From: Flavobacteriales bacterium
GTDB lineage: Bacteria > Bacteroidota > Bacteroidia > Flavobacteriales_D > Parvicellaceae
Reading direction: 5' to 3'
DNA: 9,143 bases
Assembly (NCBI GenBank): GCA_027047735.1
Contig: JALTUD010000038.1
Span: forward strand, 1-9,143
In this document: piece by piece, positions 1 to 5,670 of the stretch
How positions within the stretch are numbered: the first letter of the stretch is position 1
Layout: every line of letters begins with the position of its first letter
The notes under the pieces: generated by a model
The model's input: the letters and a program-made list of their open reading frames with translations, nothing else
Database searches by the model: none
Told to the model about the DNA's origin: nothing
Position numbers and translations under genes: made by a program

Positions 1-1455
1 ACAAAGCATTGCCGTTCCGTACCAACCGATATTTGCCGCACCGATAGCCGATGTAATATGGTCGTAACCCGGTGCAATATCTTGTGTCAAAGGGCCTAAA
101 GTGTAAAAAGGAGCTTCAAAACAATCTCTTAGTTCTTTGTCCATATTTTCTTTAATCATTTGCATCGGTACGTGTCCGGGACCTTCTATCATTACCTGCA
201 CATCGTGTTTCCACGCAATTTTAGTGAGTTCTCCTAAGGTTTCTAATTCTGCAAATTGTGCTCTGTCATTGGCATCGGCAATAGAACCCGGTCTAAGTCC
301 GTCGCCTAATGAAAAACCAACATCGTAGGCTTTCATAATTTCACAGATGTCTTCAAAATGAGTGTATAAGAAGTTTTCTTTGTGATGAGCCAAACACCAT
401 TTTGCCATGATAGAACCTCCTCTGGAAACGATACCTGTAACACGATTGGCAGTCATAGGAACATACCTCAATAACACACCTGCGTGAATAGTAAAGTAAT
501 CCACCCCTTGTTCTGCTTGCTCGATAAGTGTATCTCTGAATAACGTCCAAGTAAGGTCTTCTGCTTTTCCGTTTACTTTTTCTAAGGCTTGGTAAATAGG
601 AACTGTACCGATGGGAACCGGTGAATTTCTTATAATCCATTCTCTGGTTTCATGAATGTTTTTTCCGGTACTTAAATCCATTACGGTATCGGTTCCCCAA
701 CGCGTTGCCCAAACCATTTTTTCTACTTCTTCTTCGATAGAAGAAGTAACGGCAGAATTTCCGATGTTGGCATTGATTTTAACAAGAAAATTACGCCCGA
801 TTATTATCGGTTCTGATTCGGGGTGGTTGATGTTGTTTGGTAATACTGCTCTTCCTGCTGCTATCTCTGAACGTACAAATTCCGGTGTAATTACATCGGG
901 AATATTTGCTCCGAAACTTTGTCCTTTATGTTGTGTTGCTAATCCTTTATATTCTTGCCAACGTTGGTTTTCTCGTATGGCTACATATTCCATTTCAGGA
1001 GTAATGATTCCCTTTTTTGCATAGTGCATTTGGGTTACATTCATTCCTTTTTTTGCACGCAAGGGCTTTTGTAAATGGTTGAAACGTAGGTGATTTAATT
1101 CGCTGTTTGCCAATCGTTCTCTTCCGTATTCAGAGCTTATGCCGGACAATTCTTCCACGTCTCCGCGGTCTAAAATCCATTGTTTACGTATAGCGGGAAT
1201 CCCTTTGCGAACATCTATTTCTATTGATGGGTCGGTATAAGGACCCGAAGTATCATAAACCGTTACAGGGGGATTTTTTTTCTTCTTAAATTCTCCATTG
1301 GAGAACATTGGTTTAGAGTCGGTTAACGTAATTTCACGCATGGCAACTCTAATTTCCGAGTGAATTTTTCCCGAAACATATATTTTCTTTGAATTTGGAA
1401 ATCCGTCACGTGTTATTTTCGACTCGGCATTGGGTATGATTTCTTTTTTTGCCAT
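1..1455 (-). CDS. thiC: Phosphomethylpyrimidine synthase ThiC (3' end outside window)
   Basis: ThiC is a radical SAM enzyme that rearranges aminoimidazole ribotide into HMP-P, the pyrimidine precursor of thiamine, in the cytoplasm. The frame is open for 485 codons from ATG at 1455 to the window edge. Complete proteins have about 600 residues, so the C-terminal fifth is missing. Family hallmarks are visible: MNVTQMHYAKKGIITPEME, the GRNFLVKINANIGNSAV block near residue 220, the YFTIHAGV strand with His324, and EGPGHVPM with His428, probably one of the two metal-binding histidines. The second such His and the C-terminal CX2CX4C iron-sulfur motif would lie beyond position 1. The ATG is 22 nt downstream of the preceding gene's stop, which implies co-transcription with thiS and the hypothetical gene. 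Other thi genes probably continue off the left edge, but none is visible. Identification is very secure. Confidence 0.98.
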   Translation of the reverse strand, partial: MAKKEIIPNAESKITRDGFPNSKKIYVSGKIHSEIRVAMREITLTDSKPMFSNGEFKKKKNPPVTVYDTSGPYTDPSIEIDVRKGIPAIRKQWILDRGDVEELSGISSEYGRERLANSELNHLRFNHLQKPLRAKKGMNVTQMHYAKKGIITPEMEYVAIRENQRWQEYKGLATQHKGQSFGANIPDVITPEFVRSEIAAGRAVLPNNINHPESEPIIIGRNFLVKINANIGNSAVTSSIEEEVEKMVWATRWGTDTVMDLSTGKNIHETREWIIRNSPVPIGTVPIYQALEKVNGKAEDLTWTLFRDTLIEQAEQGVDYFTIHAGVLLRYVPMTANRVTGIVSRGGSIMAKWCLAHHKENFLYTHFEDICEIMKAYDVGFSLGDGLRPGSIADANDRAQFAELETLGELTKIAWKHDVQVMIEGPGHVPMQMIKENMDKELRDCFEAPFYTLGPLTQDIAPGYDHITSAIGAANIGWYGTAMLC

Positions 1456-1477
1456 TGTATGTTTAGTGTAAGTTTTA

Positions 1478-2092
1478 TTAATGTTCAATTTTGGTAATGA
1501 CCTTATATTGTACAAAGGTATTAAGCTCTGTTGAATATATACTTTCTATGTTATAAAAAATAGTAAGGGGAGTGTTATTATTTTCTTCTGTGAAGTTTAA
1601 TACGGTATCAGAGTTCGGAAAATCATTTAGAACAATAAAATTGATTTGTTCTCCGCTACCGGTAAGAAAGGAAACGGTAAGAAAACATTTTTTTTCAATT
1701 TTATATATTCTACCGTGATAAAACAACTTATCTTGATTGGCTTTTATTTTATCATAGTCCAAATCTCCACTTTCCTTAGCTACTTTCATAGAAAACGCAA
1801 TAAAGGCTTCGCAGTTTTTGAGTAAATCTTCGCCAAATTTCAGACCTATTTCATAGCCTTTTTGTTCATCTATTTCGTTCATGTTTACCTTGAAGTGTTC
1901 GGCAAGATGTTCAAAGTTTTTAATCATTGTTTTTTCAAGGCAAGCTTGTACTTGTTCTTGGGCGTCAGTATCTTCTAAGTTTATTTTTTCTACACAACCA
2001 CAAGATTCATCAAGAGCATTTTGATATTCTTTTTGAGCAGATAAACTAAATTGAACCTCTATTATAAGGAATATTAAGGTAATAAATTTCAT
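1478..2092 (-). CDS. Exported Cys-containing protein of unknown function in the thi operon
   Basis: I do not recognise this 204-residue protein. It begins with a signal peptide: Lys at position 2, then a hydrophobic run to about residue 17, ending SLSAQ, with likely cleavage near residue 20. The mature part starts with a helical, acidic region containing ESCGCVEKI (Cys31, Cys33), ACLEK (Cys51) and KNCEAF (Cys94). This resembles small exported Flavobacteria proteins with paired cysteines, and disulfides are plausible. The second half (about 118-204) looks beta-rich with a further Cys136. No lipobox is seen, because the cysteines lie well after the cleavage site. It sits 13 nt downstream of thiS and 22 nt upstream of thiC, so it is almost certainly co-transcribed with both. 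An exported protein is not part of the known cytoplasmic thiamine pathway. Any role in thiamine uptake or metabolism is only inferred from position. Confidence 0.86.
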   Translation of the reverse strand: MKFITLIFLIIEVQFSLSAQKEYQNALDESCGCVEKINLEDTDAQEQVQACLEKTMIKNFEHLAEHFKVNMNEIDEQKGYEIGLKFGEDLLKNCEAFIAFSMKVAKESGDLDYDKIKANQDKLFYHGRIYKIEKKCFLTVSFLTGSGEQINFIVLNDFPNSDTVLNFTEENNNTPLTIFYNIESIYSTELNTFVQYKVITKIEH

Positions 2093-2105
2093 AAAAGTAT
2101 TTTGG

Positions 2106-2312
2106 TTATCCGCCTTGCGTAGCTGTAATGATTAAAATTTTGTCGTTATCGTTTAGTTTTGTTTCCTCCCAAGACTCCTTCGGTATGACCTCTAGGTTTA
2201 CTGCTACTGCCGTACCTTTTTTTTCTGCAAGACTATTTTGTGAAAGAAAATCAAAAAGGGAAACCTCTCCGGCAATTTTTATTTTTTGTCCGTTTAAGAA
2301 AACTGTAGTCAT
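2106..2312 (-). CDS. thiS: Sulfur carrier protein ThiS
   Basis: ThiS is a small ubiquitin-fold protein. Its C-terminal glycine is adenylated by ThiF-type enzymes and converted to a thiocarboxylate, which donates sulfur to ThiG for thiazole formation. The protein has 68 residues, the normal family size. It starts with a strand containing the LNG turn (VFLNGQKIKI), has the central TAVAVNLEVIPKESWEE segment, and ends in TATQGG with the required Gly67-Gly68 tail exposed at the C terminus. ATG at 2312 follows an AT-rich leader with a TAnnTTTG promoter box about 25 nt upstream. It is the first gene of the apparent thiS-hypothetical-thiC transcription unit. Its partners ThiF, ThiG and ThiH are not in the window. 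Confidence 0.94.
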   Translation of the reverse strand: MTTVFLNGQKIKIAGEVSLFDFLSQNSLAEKKGTAVAVNLEVIPKESWEETKLNDNDKILIITATQGG

Positions 2313-2337
2313 TATAGTTTGATAATTAATGAATAGT

Positions 2338-2345
2338 CAAATATA
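2338..2345 (-). promoter_or_regulatory. Probable -7 box of the thiS operon promoter
   Basis: On the minus strand the sequence reads TATATTTG, a full match to the Bacteroidota -7 consensus TAnnTTTG. It lies 25 nt upstream of the thiS ATG. No TTG is found 17-23 nt further upstream. The -33 position falls at about 2364-2370, at the edge of the nested palindrome, where the sequence is AT-rich. A start from this promoter would give a leader of only about 20 nt, too short for a TPP riboswitch. Confidence 0.55.
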
Positions 2346-2360
2346 AGGTTTTTGTTGATA

Positions 2361-2601
2361 CTATTATCATAATGCGAGTGAAGTTCTGTTATACCTTAAA
2401 TCTGCAAGTGATTTCGTTATGAAAAGTCAAAATGCGTATTATTATTGGTCAAGCACAGTTTTGAGACACGCAAGCGTAGCCATAGCTACAGTGAGTATCG
2501 AAAAACGAGCATTGTCAATAATGATGCGGAGTTTGGCTTTGTAATAGAAGTTCACTTGCGGATTTAAGGTTATAGAGCCAAACTCCGTATTATCTATAAC
2601 G
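2361..2601. repeat. Nested imperfect palindrome of about 240 nt (MITE-like or palindromic repeat)
   Basis: Nearly the whole stretch between thiL and thiS folds back on itself around the centre GTAGCCATAGCTAC (2476-2489). The best outer match is 18 of 19 bases: ACCTTAAATCTGCAAGTGA at 2393-2411 against the complement of 2552-2570. Weaker pairing runs through both arms between these blocks and out to about 2361 and 2601. Each arm is also an inverted repeat: CGGAGTTTGGCT (2527-2538) pairs perfectly with 2576-2587, and a degraded counterpart lies at about 2371-2435. There is no open frame of note, no transposase and no clear target-site duplication. A decayed non-autonomous element or a dispersed palindromic repeat would both fit. 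It may also act as a transcription barrier after thiL, which has no ordinary terminator. The remaining spacer (2602-2678) holds nothing else that I can identify. Confidence 0.75.
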
Positions 2602-2678
2602 ATGTGAAGTTTTGTTTATTCGTTCTGCTTCTACTAAGGAATTTAAGAATTAAACAGTATCATGATATTTAAATGATA

Positions 2679-3731
2679 TTATTCCTCTTTCCCGGCAAAC
2701 CCATCCCAACCTTGAGCTTTCAAAGGAGTAACCGAACCTCCGGTAGTAACAAGATTAGTTCCACTTTCCTTTGGTGTAATGTGTCCAATCACCGTAAGAT
2801 TAGGATTTCCTTTAATTTTATCATAATCGCTTTGAGCAATTGTAAAAAGCAGTTCATAATCCTCTCCACCGTTTAAAGCACACATGGTCGGGTCTAATTC
2901 ATATTCTCTGGCTGTGTTATAGGTAAGCGGGTCAATTGGAATCTTCTCCTCATAAATATTACACCCAACGTTAGATTGCTTACAAATATGTTTAATTTCA
3001 GACGATAAACCATCCGAAACATCAATCATTGCATTGGGTTTAACCTCTAGTTTTTTGAGTAGTTCCACAATATCTTTTCGAGCTTCAGGTTTAAGTTGAC
3101 GCCCTAAAATATAGTCTTTCCCCGAAAAATCAGGTTGAGAATTAGGATTGACTTTCCACACCGCTTTTTCTTCTTGTAGAACAGTCAGCCCGACATAAGC
3201 ACCTCCAACATCCCCCGAAAGAACAATTAAATCATTTTCTTTAGCACCGCTTCTTAGCACTGCTTTATCTTTTTCAATTTCACCGATAGCCGTTATACTA
3301 ATCACCAATCCCGAAAAACTGGAGGTCGTATCACCACCAACAATATCTATATTGTATTTTTTAGCGGCCAGCATCATTCCCTCGTAAATTTCTTCAATAG
3401 CATTCGCACTATATTTGCTGGATATAGCCAAAGAAACCGTAATTTGTGTTGGCGTGGCATTCATAGCGTAAATATCACTCAGATTTACAACAACCGCTTT
3501 GTATCCCAAATGTTTTAGCGGAGTAAAAACCATATCAAAATGTACTCCTTCAACCAGCATATCGGTACTCACTACCGTATCTTTATCACCGTGAAAAAGT
3601 ACAGCGGCATCATCACCAATACCAATTTTAGAAGAATCGTGATTAAGTTTAATATTTTGTGTTAAGTGTTCGATGAGTTTAAACTCACCAAGTTCACTAA
3701 TTTTGACAGGTTCTTTATTGTCTTTAAACAT
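2679..3731 (-). CDS. thiL: Thiamine-monophosphate kinase ThiL
   Basis: ThiL phosphorylates thiamine monophosphate with ATP to give TPP, the last step of the pathway. The protein has 350 residues, close to the family norm, and carries the expected motifs in order: GIGDDAAV (37-44), STDMLVEGVHF (55-65), VNLSDIYAMNATPTQITVSLA (82-102), GGDTT (132-136), DVSDGLSSE (237-245) and NGGEDYELLF (287-296). The aspartates of the GDD, STD, NLSD and GGD motifs form the Mg-nucleotide site in this family. ATG at 3731 is the first in-frame Met before ELGEF, and its AT-rich leader has no Shine-Dalgarno sequence. It stands apart from its neighbours: a structured RNA element ends 39 nt upstream and a large palindrome lies downstream. 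It faces the same way as thiS-thiC, so readthrough into them is possible. Confidence 0.97.
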   Translation of the reverse strand: MFKDNKEPVKISELGEFKLIEHLTQNIKLNHDSSKIGIGDDAAVLFHGDKDTVVSTDMLVEGVHFDMVFTPLKHLGYKAVVVNLSDIYAMNATPTQITVSLAISSKYSANAIEEIYEGMMLAAKKYNIDIVGGDTTSSFSGLVISITAIGEIEKDKAVLRSGAKENDLIVLSGDVGGAYVGLTVLQEEKAVWKVNPNSQPDFSGKDYILGRQLKPEARKDIVELLKKLEVKPNAMIDVSDGLSSEIKHICKQSNVGCNIYEEKIPIDPLTYNTAREYELDPTMCALNGGEDYELLFTIAQSDYDKIKGNPNLTVIGHITPKESGTNLVTTGGSVTPLKAQGWDGFAGKEE

Positions 3732-3770
3732 AGTTTATAAATAAATGAGTTAATAAGATAAATGTTTAGG

Positions 3771-3920
3771 GTGTTCCCTTTACGGCATAAAAATACTGTA
3801 TTGTTTTCACAATACAATATTTTAACGCCGTAAAGGTCGGGCTATCACTACTCACTCTTTTGGTTTGCATATATGCAACAAACCAAAAGGAGTTCAAACA
3901 CGCCGTTCTATCCCTAACTC
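3771..3920 (-). ncRNA. Candidate structured RNA, copy A, in the thiL leader
   Basis: Read on the minus strand this matches the layout of copy B at 7084-7221. In order: GTTAGGGATAGA-ACGGC, a hairpin with an 11-bp perfect stem (3857-3867 with 3879-3889), the block ATAGCCCGACC, a second hairpin (CTTTACGGC/GCCGTAAAG at 3778-3786 and 3827-3835, continued by an 8-bp inner stem capped by a four-base loop), and GGGAACACCC. The ends GAGTT and AACAC could close the structure with one mismatch. Stem sequences differ completely from copy B but still pair. Copy A also has an extra insert of about 12 nt before the first hairpin, and that hairpin contains the perfect palindrome TTGCATATATGCAA (3865-3878), which allows an alternative fold. 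It may be a leader element for thiL or an independent small RNA. I suspect the Flavo-1 motif or a related Flavobacteria repeat but cannot confirm this. Confidence 0.65.
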
Positions 3921-3936
3921 GAGACAGGTGAGTGCA

Positions 3937-3960
3937 AAGAAAACAGAATTTAGTTTTCTT
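3937..3960. other. Small hairpin between the tig terminator and RNA copy A
   Basis: AAGAAAAC (3937-3944) and GTTTTCTT (3953-3960) form a perfect 8-bp inverted repeat with an 8-nt AT-rich loop. It lies where a promoter for RNA copy A and thiL would be expected. No TAnnTTTG box is clear here, so its role (operator, stop signal or chance) is open. Confidence 0.35.
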
Positions 3961-3969
3961 AGAGGGTAA

Positions 3970-4025
3970 AAATATAAAGCAAAAAAAGCCAAAGTTCAAA
4001 CTTTGGCTTTTTTTGCTTTATATTT
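3970..4025 (-). terminator. Strong, probably bidirectional terminator after tig
   Basis: Two 27-nt arms (3970-3996 and 3999-4025) are perfect reverse complements around a 2-nt centre. The core is a GCCAAAG/CTTTGGC stem flanked by seven A on one side and seven T on the other, so transcripts in either direction would end with a stem followed by a U run. It begins about 10 nt after the tig stop codon and fits a factor-independent terminator for tig. It also separates tig from the thiL leader. Confidence 0.9.
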
Positions 4026-4035
4026 CTAAACGGCA

Positions 4036-5400
4036 TTAAGCTTGAACAGCTTCATTTGCTTTTTTGTAAAAATCATCAACGTTCATTTCTTTCTCGTCAA
4101 CTTTAACCGCTTCTTTAAGATGTTTCGTTAATTTTTCATCGTAAAGTTGGTCATACATTTTTTTAGCTTCTTTTTCATCAGCTAATATAATTTTTTTAGC
4201 TATTGTTTCCAATTCCTTATCTTCTGGAATCATCATACCATATTGAGCATATTGGTTACCGACAAGTTCTTTTGCATGCTCAAGAACTTCTTCGTTGGTT
4301 ACCTTGATGCCGTCTTCCTGCATGATTTTGTTCTCAATCAATTGGTTTCTTAACGTATCAGCATATTGATCGTATTCCTTCTCTATTTGTTCTTCGGTCA
4401 ATTCAGGATTAGTCAGTTTAATCCATTTTTTCAAGAAGGTATCCGGAAGTTTTAATTTTAGTTTGTCTTTCAATTTATTCAAAAATTGTTTTTTGAAAAC
4501 TAAATCACTGTCTTTAGAAAAAACTTTTTCTAATTCTTCTTTTATTTTAGCTTTAAATTCTTCAATCCCCGCAACATTACCTTCTCCGTAAATCTTATCG
4601 ATAAGTTCTTGGTCAATATTTGCCGGTTTAAGACGTTTGATTTTTTCTACGGTTAGTTCTACTTTGTTGGCAAAGTTTTCAGCGGCTTCTTTAGATATGT
4701 TTAACATAGCAGCCATATCAGCAATGCCATTACTAATTTTTTTAGGGTCAATAATCAGTTTGTCTCCGATTTTTAATCCTACAAATTTTTTCTTGGTATC
4801 TTCGTCTGTAAAGTATTCGTTCACAACCGAAGAAGTGTGATTTACTCCTCCCTCAACAGGTTGGTTGTTCTCATCAACCTCAACAAAATTAGCCAAAATC
4901 ATATCGTTGTCTTGACTTTCTTCTTGCTCTTCTAAAGCACCATGTCTTCTGGCTAAATCTTCGACTTGTTTGTTGACTAATTCATCGTCAATTTTTACTT
5001 TGCTGTACTCAGCTTTGCTTTTTTTGTTGAGTTTAACATCAAATTCAGGTGCTAATCCTATTTCATATACAAATTCAAAATCACCCGGGTTTTTCCAGTC
5101 GATGGTTGAGCTTTTTTCAGGAACCGGAATAGGTTGACCTAATATGTTTAAGTTATTGTCTTTGATATAATCGTAAAGAGCTAAATTGATTAATTTATCC
5201 AATTCTTCACTTAATAGTGATGCACCGTATTTCTTTTTAATGATTGACATTGGTACGTGTCCCGGTCTGAATCCGGGTAGTTGTACTTGTTTTCTAGCCT
5301 CCTTTAGTGCTTTTTCATAATCGTCTTGGTAATCTTCTTTCGCTATTTTTACTTTTAAAATAGCATTTAAGTCATCAATGTTTTCTTTTACAACTTCCAT
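4036..5400 (-). CDS. tig: Trigger factor, ribosome-associated chaperone
   Basis: Trigger factor binds the ribosome near the exit tunnel and protects nascent chains. The 454-residue length is usual for Bacteroidota. The N-terminal ribosome-binding domain (about 1-130) carries the signature GFRPGHVP at 43-50 inside VQLPGFRPGHVPMSIIKKKYG. The middle region (about 150-255) is at the position of the FKBP-type PPIase domain but is divergent: it reads LANFVEVDENNQP and FVGLKIGDKLIIDPKK and lacks the usual aromatic-rich active site, so isomerase activity is doubtful. The C-terminal part (about 260-445) is charged and helical, as expected of the chaperone arms. ATG at 5400 is chosen because MEVVKENIDDLNAILKV aligns with the family start. 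It lies downstream of tRNA-Leu on the same strand with a terminator between. No separate TAnnTTTG promoter was found, so partial readthrough from the tRNA promoter is possible. Confidence 0.97.
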   Translation of the reverse strand: MEVVKENIDDLNAILKVKIAKEDYQDDYEKALKEARKQVQLPGFRPGHVPMSIIKKKYGASLLSEELDKLINLALYDYIKDNNLNILGQPIPVPEKSSTIDWKNPGDFEFVYEIGLAPEFDVKLNKKSKAEYSKVKIDDELVNKQVEDLARRHGALEEQEESQDNDMILANFVEVDENNQPVEGGVNHTSSVVNEYFTDEDTKKKFVGLKIGDKLIIDPKKISNGIADMAAMLNISKEAAENFANKVELTVEKIKRLKPANIDQELIDKIYGEGNVAGIEEFKAKIKEELEKVFSKDSDLVFKKQFLNKLKDKLKLKLPDTFLKKWIKLTNPELTEEQIEKEYDQYADTLRNQLIENKIMQEDGIKVTNEEVLEHAKELVGNQYAQYGMMIPEDKELETIAKKIILADEKEAKKMYDQLYDEKLTKHLKEAVKVDEKEMNVDDFYKKANEAVQA

Positions 5401-5433
5401 TTTCCGGTTTAGTTTGTTATTTAGTTATTACTA

Positions 5434-5454
5434 AAAGTTGTTATAAACAACTTT
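5434..5454 (-). other. Hairpin in the tig leader
   Basis: AAAGTTGT (5434-5441) and ACAACTTT (5447-5454) form an 8-bp perfect stem with a 5-nt loop, 34 nt upstream of the tig start and just after the tRNA terminator. It could be a leader structure or an extra stop signal. The evidence is only the inverted repeat. Confidence 0.35.
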
Positions 5455-5460
5455 ATACTA

Positions 5461-5494
5461 AAAATGGTATAAGTGTTTCCGCTTATACCATTTT
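5461..5494 (-). terminator. Terminator after tRNA-Leu
   Basis: AAAATGGTATAAG (5461-5473) pairs perfectly with CTTATACCATTTT (5482-5494) around an 8-nt loop. On the minus strand the stem is followed by a short T run, fitting a factor-independent terminator 12 nt past the tRNA 3' end. The A/T symmetry makes it usable in either direction, but only minus-strand genes flank it. Confidence 0.82.
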
Positions 5495-5505
5495 TAAATT
5501 TTGAG

Positions 5506-5587
5506 TGCGGATAGAGAGAGTCGAACTCACACGCCTTGCGGCACTAGATCCTAAGTCTAGCGTGTCTACCAATTCCACCATATCCGC
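5506..5587 (-). tRNA. tRNA-Leu (anticodon UAG)
   Basis: The minus strand folds as a class II tRNA. The acceptor stem GCGGATA pairs with TATCCGC and is followed by discriminator A; CCA is not encoded. The D arm is GTG/CAC with loop GAATTGGTAGA. The anticodon stem CTAGA/TCTAG encloses loop CTTAGGA, giving anticodon UAG at 5553-5551, which reads CUN leucine codons. There is a long variable arm (GCC-GCAA-GGC). The T arm GTGAG-TTCGACT-CTCTC has one U-U mismatch at the second pair. The long variable arm, A discriminator and G-C first pair agree with leucine identity. It is transcribed from a consensus promoter just upstream and followed by a terminator. Confidence 0.97.
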
Positions 5588-5622
5588 GTTTGAAATAAGC
5601 TCATTTGCTTAACTTCGGGTTG

Positions 5623-5652
5623 CAAATATAGATATTATTTTTAATTCAACAA
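5623..5652 (-). promoter_or_regulatory. Promoter of tRNA-Leu
   Basis: On the minus strand TTG (5652-5650) is followed after 19 nt by TATATTTG (5630-5623). This is an exact match to the Bacteroidota sigma-A promoter, TTG-N17..23-TAnnTTTG. It lies 35 nt upstream of the mature tRNA 5' end, leaving a short 5' leader for RNase P. It is in the short gap after the peptidase stop codon. Confidence 0.85.
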
Positions 5653-5670
5653 TGTATAAGGAATAAAAAA

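Noticed and set aside
137..1024. Plus- and minus-strand open frames overlapping thiC
   Set aside because: They are antisense or out-of-frame readings of the strongly conserved thiC frame, with no family features of their own.
2128..2322. Plus-strand frame opposite thiS
   Set aside because: It is the complement of thiS, which has a full-length family match and the GG tail.
2658..2677. AT-rich inverted repeat (TATCAT/ATGATA) at the end of thiL
   Set aside because: A 6-bp A/T stem running up to the stop codon, with no T run after it on the minus strand; not a credible terminator.
3766..3999. Open frame of 77 codons on the minus strand between tig and thiL
   Set aside because: It spans the terminator palindrome and the RNA element, is rich in Cys/Phe/Ser with no family resemblance, and the hairpins explain the sequence better.
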